Below, in pieces: positions 1 through 5,407 of a stretch of 11,860 nucleotides of DNA. The notes beneath the pieces were generated by a model. That model searched no databases. It had not been told where the DNA came from and saw nothing but the letters and a program-made list of their open reading frames with translations. A program made the translations under genes and the position numbers. Position 1 is the first letter of the stretch. The number at the start of each line of letters is the position of its first letter. Source of the DNA: Deltaproteobacteria bacterium (GTDB lineage: Bacteria; Desulfobacterota; Desulfobaccia; Desulfobaccales; 0-14-0-80-60-11); the NCBI GenBank assembly GCA_016874945.1, contig VGSO01000054.1:1-11860 (forward strand). Direction: 5' to 3'.

Positions 1-387
1 TGGATTACTGCGGATATAATTCCATTTCTCCAGATACTCATCATAATCTCTTACAATGCGGTCATAACTTTCTTCCTGCCATACGGCGCCTTTTGTACTC
101 CTGGATTTATTGAGTTGCCAGGCGCTGAAACCTTTAATGCCTTGCAAAATCTTACTTAATGAAAAATCAGAATCAGATTCAGAAGCAAGGGGTTTTATCA
201 AGGAGTGGACATGGTCCGGCATCACCACGGCAACTATCACCCAATATCTAATGTTGTGGAAATGTTTTATAACATCTAACACCATTATTCTTTCTTCTTC
301 AGAAAGATTTCCTGATTTAAGGCGGAATGTGACAAAATAGAAGCTGCCGGTAAATTGCCAGTGTGGCAGGTTGCGGCGAGTGATCAG
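1..387 (-). CDS. REP-associated tyrosine transposase (RAYT, Y1/IS200-like), 3' part beyond window
   Basis: RAYT proteins are single-domain HUH-type DNA nucleases that bind and cut REP palindromes. The minus-strand frame from 387 to the window edge gives 129 open codons. It begins LITRRNLPHWQFTGSFYFVT, the usual RAYT N-terminus, and carries MPDHVH, whose HVH (codons at 205-213) is the metal-binding HUH motif. Near the visible end, ESYDRIVRDYDEYLEKW includes the tyrosine expected to be catalytic, followed by the family-typical YIRSNP. The C-terminus lies outside the window. No in-frame ATG or GTG precedes the conserved part. The only nearby ATG (393-395) is one base out of frame and stops after three codons, so 387 is a provisional CTG start after an AGGA; the frame stays open further upstream. 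A one-base loss at the start codon, and hence a dead or weakly expressed copy, is possible. A REP-like hairpin lies only about 17 bp upstream. Confidence 0.85.
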   Translation of the reverse strand, partial: MITRRNLPHWQFTGSFYFVTFRLKSGNLSEEERIMVLDVIKHFHNIRYWVIVAVVMPDHVHSLIKPLASESDSDFSLSKILQGIKGFSAWQLNKSRSTKGAVWQEESYDRIVRDYDEYLEKWNYIRSNP

Positions 388-402
388 TAGCTCATCCTTT
401 TG

Positions 403-428
403 GGCACAGGCTGGAAAGCCTGTGCTAC
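403..428. repeat. REP-like hairpin next to RAYT (copy A)
   Basis: A 22-nt perfect hairpin occupies 404-425: GCACAGGCT, loop GGAA, then AGCCTGTGC. The 26 nt from 403 to 428 are identical to 4848-4873. A perfect palindrome directly beside a RAYT gene is the classical arrangement of REP elements and their transposase. Its tail, GTGCTACCAATA (422-433), resembles the tail of the element at 5118-5161. Confidence 0.8.
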
Positions 429-480
429 CAATATTTTTTTGTTTCTCTTTCTCTTTTATCCTATCGTGTTCACCGGCTTT

Positions 481-511
481 ATTCAGTAACACAGCCTTTC
501 CAGGCTTTGCG
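481..511 (-). repeat. Diverged, inverted REP-like element
   Basis: On the minus strand this reads as AGCCT, loop GGAA, AGGCT, followed by GTGTTACTGAAT. That tail differs by one base from the GTGCTACTGAAT tails at about 4867-4878 and 5030-5041. The stem is shorter and has a mismatch. Its tail runs in the opposite orientation to copy A at 403-428, so the two could form a BIME-like inverted pair. Confidence 0.6.
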
Positions 512-637
512 CTTTTGGGTTGGTCACCCTTTTTCCCAGAGAAAGGCATAATCCCCCTGTGCGTGGCAGAATTCGGCCATATGCATAAGTGGATTAAATC
601 ACATTTCTGCAAACTTAATTCTTTAATTATAGTTTTA
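512..637. other. AT-rich gap without recognisable gene
   Basis: No reading frame with family features was found here. The rightmost part (about 600-650) is A/T-rich and contains the last codons and the 3' side of the minus-strand gene at 638-1099. There is no clear GC-rich stem followed by a U-run, so no terminator is called. Confidence 0.5.
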
Positions 638-1099
638 TTATAAATAAGGATCAAATCTGAAATCTAATATTCTGCCAATTTCGTTAGCGAGTTCAATATT
701 TGAACCAGGTAAATTAAGTTGTCTTATTGTTTCAGGATCGGTTATGCTTATATTTGCCGAAAGCTTATTTAAATTGTCTACTATTTTTTCTAACTCATCT
801 CTTTTTATTATAAGCTTTAGCATGGCAAAGACGGGATACCATGGTATGGCATAACCTTTAGATAATAATCGTGTTTTTAAATCGTTAAATTTATTTTGTG
901 CCTCTCTAATTTGTTCATCATCTCTTCTGCCTGGATTTACTATTCGAAATTTATAGCGAACTATTGTATCTATAATTTCCGCAGTTAATTTCCTAAAATC
1001 TATTATTAACTCTATAAAAGCTCTAGTTATTACATATAATATTGTTCCTGAAACAACTGTTAAGAAACTTGTTAATAATATTTTAGACAAGTCTGACAT
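638..1099 (-). CDS. Small conserved-hypothetical membrane protein
   Basis: This is a 153-residue protein with one N-terminal membrane segment (about residues 6-28) and a mostly helical, charged cytoplasmic part. A central block around residues 78-100 reads LLSKGYAIPWYPVFAMLKLI. From memory, it resembles a widespread but uncharacterised family with an N-terminal membrane anchor, a segment equivalent to FIELIIDFRKLTAEI, and an IPWY motif; no function is known to me. The ATG at 1097-1099 is preceded by AGGAG at 12 nt, a long spacing. The coding sequence is strongly AT-rich, unlike the GC-rich genes from macB rightwards, which suggests recent acquisition. It is separated from macB by 121 bp and probably has its own promoter. 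A role in defence or stress cannot be inferred from the sequence. Confidence 0.7.
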   Translation of the reverse strand: MSDLSKILLTSFLTVVSGTILYVITRAFIELIIDFRKLTAEIIDTIVRYKFRIVNPGRRDDEQIREAQNKFNDLKTRLLSKGYAIPWYPVFAMLKLIIKRDELEKIVDNLNKLSANISITDPETIRQLNLPGSNIELANEIGRILDFRFDPYL

Positions 1100-1220
1100 T
1101 TAAGGGCCTGTCTCCTATATAAATGTTGCTTTATTAAACGCAGTCCAATGCATACAACTATATTTCTTTTAAGCGGCTCAGGGGTGCATTTGCCATTGGC
1201 CCCTATCGCTCAATAAACCT

Positions 1221-3359
1221 CTATTCATACCGCAATGCATTAATCGGGTCCAGCCGGGAGGCCTTCCAGGCCGGATAATAGCCGAACATGATGCCCACGG
1301 TCACCGACACGACAAAGGCTGCCAGGATGGCGTCCAGGGAAAGCTCCGTAGGCCAACGGAGCAGCGCGGTGATGAGCCAGGAGATGCCCCGCCCGGCCAG
1401 GATGCCGGCAATGCCGCCGCAGAAGCACAAGACCACGGATTCCACCAGGAACTGGTTAAGGATATCCCGGCTCCAAGCCCCCACGGCCATGCGCAGCCCG
1501 ATCTCCCGGGTGCGCTCCGTCACCGACACCAGCATGATGTTCATGATCCCCACGCCGCCCACCACCAGGGAGATCAAGGCTACGGCCAGCAGCAGCTTGG
1601 TCATCATGGTGGCGGTGGATGACAGGGTCTTGGTCATCTCGGTCATGTCCCGGATGCTGAAGTCATCGGGTTCTCCGGGCCGAATCCGGTGGCGCTCCCG
1701 GAGCAATTGGGTAATCTGCCGGAGGGCGACGGGGATCTCGGGAGTGGACCGGGCCGCCGTGAGGATCTGGTCCACATTGGCGAATCGCACCGGCAGGGGA
1801 GTGTTGGCCAACTGGGTGGCAGATTGCTCCGGATAGAGGTTGAGCTTGGCACTGGGGTAAATCTGGCTCAAGGTGTTGACTTTATCCGAGGTTGCCGAAC
1901 TGGAAGAGGATTGGGCGCTCTGGTTGGCGGCGGCCAGGGAGGAGCCGGCCACCCGGTATTTGATGGCGGTCCAGGGCGCCAGCAGGATGTCATCCTGGTC
2001 GAGGCCCATCATATTGGCCCCTTTGGGGCTGAGGACGCCAATGACCTTGAAGGAGACGTTGTTGACCCGGATTTCTTTGCCCAGGGGGGATTCTCCCTGG
2101 AAGAGCTCCCGCGCCAGGGTCTGGCCCAGCAGGCACACTTTGCTGGCATTGCGGACGTCCTGGTCCGAGAACATTTCGCCTTCGGCCACGGGCCATTCCC
2201 GCACGTCCAGGAATTGGGGGATGGTCCCGTAAATATAGATAGGCACCCAGTTGCGATTGCCGCGGATCACCTGGGTGCGGGCCCGCACCACGGGCGCCGT
2301 GGCTTTTACCGCGGGGCACTCCTTCAAGATGGCTTCGGCATCCTGGGGAGTGAGGGTCATGCCGGTGCCCCCGCCAAAGGTGACGCCGCCGCTGGTGGCG
2401 GCGCCGGGCACGACGAGCAAATTGTTGGCCCCCATGCTGGCGATGGTCTTCTGGATGGCGCTGGAAGAGCCCCGGCCGATTTCCATCATGGCGATGACCG
2501 CAGACACCCCGATGATAATGCCCAGGGTGGTGAGGGCGGCCCGCATGACGTTGCGCCGGAGGCCATGGAAGGCGGTGCGCAGCATCCAGCGGATCCGGGG
2601 CAGGGCCCAGGTGGGCCGCCGGGAGGGTTCGGCCTTTTCTGGAACTGCGCCTTCCTCAGCGGCGACCTGGGGCATGGAAGCCTCGTCGGCTTCCACCACT
2701 CCATCCCGAATGCGCACGATGCGTTTGGCGTAGCGGGCCACCTGCTCGTCGTGGGTGACCAGGATTATGGTCACCCCTTCGGCATTGAGCTGCTCGAACA
2801 AGGCCAGCATCTCCTCGCTGGTATTGGAGTCCAGGTTGCCGGTGGGTTCATCGGCAAAAACAATGGCAGGATTGTTGACCAAGGCCCGGGCGATGGCCAC
2901 CCGTTGCTGCTGCCCGCCGGATAACTGGGAAGGCTCGTGGTCCATCCGGTCCCCCAACCCCACCCGCTGGAGCAGTTCCTCGGCCCGCCCCCGGGCCTCC
3001 TTATCCGACAGGTTCACCCCGTTATAGGACAGGGGCATCATGACGTTTTCCAGGGCGCTGGTGCGGGGCAGCAGATTAAAGGTCTGAAACACAAACCCCA
3101 GCTTCTGATTGCGCAACAAGGCTCGTTCATCCGGGGACAGTTGGGTCACATTCTGATCTTCCAGCCGATACCGGCCGGAAGTGGGGCGGTCCAGGCACCC
3201 CAGGATGTTCATCAAGGTGGTCTTGCCGGACCCGGAGGTGCCCATGAGAGCCAGGAATTCTCCCTGGGACACGCTAAGAGAGACGCCTTTGAGCACCGGC
3301 ACCTCGATCTCGCCCAGGTAATAGTTTTTATAAATGTCGTGCAGTTCGATGAGTTTCAT
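1221..3359 (-). CDS. macB: MacB-type ABC exporter, fused ATPase and permease
   Basis: This inner-membrane ATPase/permease uses ATP hydrolysis to drive export of macrolides, peptides or similar compounds through a MacA adaptor and an outer-membrane channel. The 712 residues hold an N-terminal nucleotide-binding domain with Walker A GTSGSGKTT (40-48), signature LSGGQ (146-150), Walker B IVFADE (166-171) and H-loop His203. Next come a charged linker (about 222-250), TM1 (about 272-292), a large MacB periplasmic domain (about 295-585), and the FtsX-like permease with three further membrane segments (about 587-608, 635-665, 675-695). GIMNIMLVSVTERTREIGLR is family-typical. The protein is about 60 residues longer than E. 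coli MacB (648), part of this being a Ser/Ala/Gln-rich insertion at about 472-495. The ATG at 3357-3359 has only a weak AAGAG upstream. It follows macA by 63 bp, indicating one transcript. The true substrate is unknown. Confidence 0.93.
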   Translation of the reverse strand: MKLIELHDIYKNYYLGEIEVPVLKGVSLSVSQGEFLALMGTSGSGKTTLMNILGCLDRPTSGRYRLEDQNVTQLSPDERALLRNQKLGFVFQTFNLLPRTSALENVMMPLSYNGVNLSDKEARGRAEELLQRVGLGDRMDHEPSQLSGGQQQRVAIARALVNNPAIVFADEPTGNLDSNTSEEMLALFEQLNAEGVTIILVTHDEQVARYAKRIVRIRDGVVEADEASMPQVAAEEGAVPEKAEPSRRPTWALPRIRWMLRTAFHGLRRNVMRAALTTLGIIIGVSAVIAMMEIGRGSSSAIQKTIASMGANNLLVVPGAATSGGVTFGGGTGMTLTPQDAEAILKECPAVKATAPVVRARTQVIRGNRNWVPIYIYGTIPQFLDVREWPVAEGEMFSDQDVRNASKVCLLGQTLARELFQGESPLGKEIRVNNVSFKVIGVLSPKGANMMGLDQDDILLAPWTAIKYRVAGSSLAAANQSAQSSSSSATSDKVNTLSQIYPSAKLNLYPEQSATQLANTPLPVRFANVDQILTAARSTPEIPVALRQITQLLRERHRIRPGEPDDFSIRDMTEMTKTLSSTATMMTKLLLAVALISLVVGGVGIMNIMLVSVTERTREIGLRMAVGAWSRDILNQFLVESVVLCFCGGIAGILAGRGISWLITALLRWPTELSLDAILAAFVVSVTVGIMFGYYPAWKASRLDPINALRYE

Positions 3360-3386
3360 TGGGTTTGCTCTTAAGTTAGCCTGCGT

Positions 3387-3421
3387 TCAGATATCAGCTA
3401 ACAGGGTTAGCCGATAGCTCA
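3387..3421. repeat. Degenerate 7-bp-periodic repeat in macA-macB gap
   Basis: Five consecutive heptamers can be read: TCAGATA, TCAGCTA, ACAGGGT, TAGCCGA, TAGCTCA. The first two differ at two positions and the rest are diverged. The tract fills most of the 63-bp gap. Similar 7-bp periodicity occurs at 8738-8810 and 10792-10823. Taken alone it would be weak evidence. Confidence 0.45.
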
Positions 3422-3422
3422 T

Positions 3423-4784
3423 TTACTGCTTGCCCTTGAAGAGCTGGGGTGTAAAGGGGCTTCCGGATGATGCGGGCCCCCCGGCCTCTTTCTGCTGCTC
3501 CGCCACCACCACCTGAACTTCTTCTTTGAGTCCGGCGCCTTGAACTTCCGTCATGGACCCGTCACTCAGACCCAGGCGCACCTGCAGCGCCTGAACATAC
3601 TTGCCGTGGAGAACCCAGACGGTTCCCCGGCCCGATTCCTCTTTAGCCTCTTGGTCCCCGGCCATGCCTTTGCCACCCTTGGCTTTCTTAGGCTGCGGCC
3701 GGGAATTCGGGGCCACCTGGTCCGGCTGGGGGATCCAGCGCAAGGCGGCGTTGGGAACCAACAGGACATCTTTCCGTTCCGCCACCATGAATTTGACGTT
3801 GGCCGTGAGATAAGGAATCAGCTTGGCGTCGGAATTATCGGTATTGATCTCCACGGTATAAGTGACCACGTTCTGGGTCATGGTGGCGTTGAGCCTCACT
3901 TTTCCCACCTCGCCCTGAAAGGTGATCCCGGGGTAAGCGTCAATGGTGAAAGTCACGGGCTGGCCGGGGCGGATATTGCCGATATCCGCTTCATTCACCG
4001 ACGCCCAAACCTGGAGGCGCTTGAGGTCCTTGGCGATGAGGAAAAGGCTGGGGGCATTAAGGCTGGCCACCACCGTCTGGCCGATATTCACCCGGCGGTC
4101 GATGATGACGCCTTGCACCGGGGACCGGATGGTGCAGTAATCCAGATTTTGGGAGGCCTTTCGCAAGACGGCTTCCGCCTGGGCCACCGCGTCCTTGGCC
4201 TGCACCACGGCGGCCTGGCCCACGTTCACATTGGCCTTGGCGATCTCATGGGCTGAAAGCGCGGTATCGTAATCCGCCTGGGACAGGGCGTCCGAAGGCC
4301 CCAGCTTTTTGGCCCGGGCCCAGTCCCGCTCGGCCTGGAAGAGCCTGGCCTTCAATTGGCCCAGATCGGCCTCGGCCCGCTGAACATTGGCCTTGGTCTG
4401 GGCCAGCGCCGCCCGGGCCGTGGACACGTCCGCGGCATAAAGGGCGTCATCAATCTGGGCCAGAACTGTTCCCGCCTCCACGCTGGAGCCGTAATCCACG
4501 GTCTTGCCGTTTTTGTCCTTGCCGAAGCTTACAATCCTCCCGGCCACCTGGGTGCCCACGTCCACCACTTCTTCCGGCTCCACCGTGCCGGTGGCGCTGA
4601 TGGTAGCCAGCAAATCGCCCCGGTTGACGGGAACTGTGCGGAAAAAGGCGCCATCCCGGGAGTTGCGCTGCCCGAACCAGAAGACCGCGATAAGCGCCAA
4701 CACCACCGAACCGATAAGAAGTTTTGTTGTTAAGGAACGTTCCTTAAAATTTGTGATCAGGCTTTTCAGATGAGCAAGAGGCAT
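3423..4784 (-). CDS. macA: MacA-type periplasmic adaptor (HlyD/RND family)
   Basis: This membrane fusion protein links the MacB permease to an outer-membrane channel. Its 453 residues show an N-terminal membrane anchor (about 22-38), a first biotinyl-lipoyl half-domain (about 60-112, with GTVEPEEVVDVGTQVAGRIV), and a long alpha-helical hairpin rich in Ala, Glu and Gln (about 113-212). The second lipoyl half follows (about 213-250, with TIRSPVQGVIIDRRVNIGQT), then a beta-barrel (about 255-345, with VNEADIGNIRPGQPV) and a membrane-proximal domain (about 387-430). E. coli MacA has 371 residues; much of the excess is a Pro/Lys/Gly linker (about 352-386) and a C-terminal tail. The ATG at 4782-4784 has AGGA 8 nt upstream. 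It is the first gene of the macAB pair; the only upstream non-coding DNA is the repeat-rich stretch, which probably holds the promoter. No TolC-like gene is present, so the outer-membrane partner must be encoded elsewhere. Confidence 0.92.
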   Translation of the reverse strand: MPLAHLKSLITNFKERSLTTKLLIGSVVLALIAVFWFGQRNSRDGAFFRTVPVNRGDLLATISATGTVEPEEVVDVGTQVAGRIVSFGKDKNGKTVDYGSSVEAGTVLAQIDDALYAADVSTARAALAQTKANVQRAEADLGQLKARLFQAERDWARAKKLGPSDALSQADYDTALSAHEIAKANVNVGQAAVVQAKDAVAQAEAVLRKASQNLDYCTIRSPVQGVIIDRRVNIGQTVVASLNAPSLFLIAKDLKRLQVWASVNEADIGNIRPGQPVTFTIDAYPGITFQGEVGKVRLNATMTQNVVTYTVEINTDNSDAKLIPYLTANVKFMVAERKDVLLVPNAALRWIPQPDQVAPNSRPQPKKAKGGKGMAGDQEAKEESGRGTVWVLHGKYVQALQVRLGLSDGSMTEVQGAGLKEEVQVVVAEQQKEAGGPASSGSPFTPQLFKGKQ

Positions 4785-4847
4785 AAAATATCCTGGTTAT
4801 TATCCCGCGCCGGGCCATTCAATTTCGCGTCCTGAAAAGTTCCAGAC

Positions 4848-4873
4848 GGCACAGGCTGGAAAGCCTGTGCTAC
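4848..4873. repeat. REP-like hairpin (copy B)
   Basis: These 26 nt are identical to 403-428 beside the RAYT: stem GCACAGGCT (4849-4857), loop GGAA, stem AGCCTGTGC (4862-4870). It lies about 65 bp upstream of the macA start. Identity over the full unit, including bases outside the stem, argues against chance and for a mobilised REP element. Confidence 0.85.
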
Positions 4874-4897
4874 TGAATCCGAGTTTCTGGTTTTTTC
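4865..4897. repeat. 33-nt direct repeat, copy 1
   Basis: The 33 nt starting CTGTGCTACTGAATCC and ending in TGGTTTTTTC are identical to 5028-5060. They overlap the right arm of the hairpin at 4849-4870. Weaker similarity continues for about 30 bp beyond each copy, up to CTGATTT (copy 1) and CTTGATTT (copy 2), so the original unit was probably 60-70 bp. Confidence 0.85.
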
Positions 4898-4939
4898 AAC
4901 AAGAATTCGTTGTTAACCTACTGATTTAGGAAAGGAAAT

Positions 4940-4956
4940 GGTGGGCAGTGCCCACC
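4940..4956. repeat. Short perfect palindrome
   Basis: GGTGGGCA and TGCCCACC are perfect inverted arms around one G (4948). The sequence resembles GTGGGCA/TGCCCAC palindromes that I recall as dispersed repeats in several environmental bacteria; no search was run. Confidence 0.6.
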
Positions 4957-4968
4957 CTGCATTTTTCC

Positions 4969-4991
4969 TTGGCGCCCTTTGCGCCTTGGCG
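4969..4991. repeat. Short imperfect GGCGCC/GCGCC repeat
   Basis: TTGGCGCCCTTTGCGCC followed by TTGGCG contains two degenerate CTTGGCGCC/TTTGCGCC steps. It resembles the dispersed CTTTGCG/CTTGGCG-type repeats common between genes in many bacteria. Only one instance is in this window, so the call rests on resemblance. Confidence 0.35.
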
Positions 4992-5004
4992 AGAAATAAT
5001 ATCA

Positions 5005-5036
5005 TTTGGTTGCGGCCAAAGGCCGCGCTGTGCTAC
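5005..5036. repeat. REP-like hairpin, GCGGCC type (copy 1)
   Basis: The stem is GCGGCC (5012-5017), loop AAA, GGCCGC (5021-5026), preceded by TTTGGTT and followed by a TGTGCTAC tail that leads into the second 33-nt repeat. It shares TTTGGTTGCGGCC and GGCCGCG with 5118-5150. So a different stem is joined to the same tail as the GCACAGGCT hairpin at 4849. Confidence 0.75.
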
Positions 5037-5060
5037 TGAATCCGAGTTTCTGGTTTTTTC
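5028..5060. repeat. 33-nt direct repeat, copy 2
   Basis: Identical to 4865-4897, offset by 163 bp. Here the unit follows the GCGGCC hairpin (5012-5026) instead of the GCACAGGCT hairpin, showing a modular hairpin-plus-tail structure. Confidence 0.85.
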
Positions 5061-5117
5061 GCGAAGATTTTGCCTGTAACACCTTGATTTGATTAAAGTA
5101 ATTAGGTCATTTTTTAG

Positions 5118-5150
5118 TTTGGTTGCGGCCTTTAGGCCGCGATGTGCCAC
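5118..5150. repeat. REP-like hairpin, GCGGCC type (copy 2)
   Basis: TTTGGTTGCGGCC, spacer TTTA, GGCCGC, then a GATGTGCCAC tail. The arms GCGGCCT and AGGCCGC pair over 7 bp. It matches 5005-5036 except in the spacer and two tail positions. The tail GTGCCACCAATA is closer to the RAYT-side tail GTGCTACCAATA (422-433) than to the neighbouring TACTGAATCC tails. Confidence 0.75.
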
Positions 5151-5174
5151 CAATAACTTTTCATTATTTACGGG

Positions 5175-5189
5175 TGAGCCGAAGGCTCA
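5175..5189. repeat. Short hairpin TGAGCC-GAA-GGCTCA
   Basis: Perfect 6-bp arms surround a GAA loop. The position, immediately after the other palindromes, and the similar compact layout suggest it belongs to the same cluster, though its sequence is unrelated to the other stems. Confidence 0.5.
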
Positions 5190-5407
5190 TGAACGACTGT
5201 TTACATATAGAAAGTATAACACAAAAAATCCTTTCATTCGGCGAAGTTGTGAAGTTATTTCGACGGCGTCGGGGGAAGGATAAGCAGAGGGGCATGAAAG
5301 GTCCTAAGGATTTGACCGCCCTTCTAACCAAGGGGGAAGCGGCGGAAAGTAATGGGGCGAGGACGTTGGCCACTGGCTGGTAAGCCGGGATCCCTCGTTT
5401 TTGGCGC

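Larger units (their letters stand above)
4785..5407. other. 623-bp gene-free stretch, repeat-rich on its left side
   Basis: The stretch lies between macA and the histidine kinase gene. The part from 4849 to 5189 is nearly filled by short palindromes and duplicated units, listed separately. The part from about 5190 to 5407 has no such repeats. It holds an open plus-strand frame (5123-5383) and a minus-strand frame (5164-5373) that overlap each other and show no family features, so neither is called. A small dyad CGACG-G-CGTCG sits at 5261-5271. The macA promoter is expected somewhere here, but no convincing -35/-10 pair was found. Confidence 0.7.

Noticed and set aside
110..643. Two plus-strand frames (110-340 and 371-643)
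   Set aside because: The first is antisense to the RAYT domain. The second runs through the REP-like repeats and contains no recognisable protein features.
1120..1220. Terminator or promoter between macB and the AT-rich gene
   Set aside because: AGGGG/CCCCT arms at about 1180-1205 could pair around a long loop, but there is no adjacent U-run; the -35/-10 candidates upstream of 1099 have poor sequence or spacing.
1689..2924. 411-codon plus-strand frame opposite macB
   Set aside because: It is exactly antisense to the well-supported macB, has Gly/His-rich low-complexity composition typical of antisense frames in GC-rich DNA, and shows no family motif.
3540..4256. 238-codon plus-strand frame opposite macA
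   Set aside because: Antisense to the macA coding domains; His/Gly/Asp-rich composition reflects reverse reading of adaptor codons.
4849..5189. CRISPR-like array
   Set aside because: The repeats are few, differ in sequence and spacing, and are palindromic REP-type units without uniform spacers or cas genes.
5304..5320. GGTCCTAAGGAT resembling a 23S rRNA segment
   Set aside because: The match is only about 11 bases and the flanking sequence departs at once from rRNA.
5123..5383. 86-codon plus-strand frame and the opposing minus-strand frame 5164-5373
   Set aside because: Both begin within or near palindromic repeats, oppose each other, and show neither family motifs nor convincing ribosome-binding sites.
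5270..5400. Possible riboswitch or structured RNA (GCCACTGG, GGTAAGCCGGG)
   Set aside because: Compared by eye with cobalamin and c-di-GMP-I consensus features; the order and conserved boxes do not match, and the nearest downstream gene on that strand is antisense to it.
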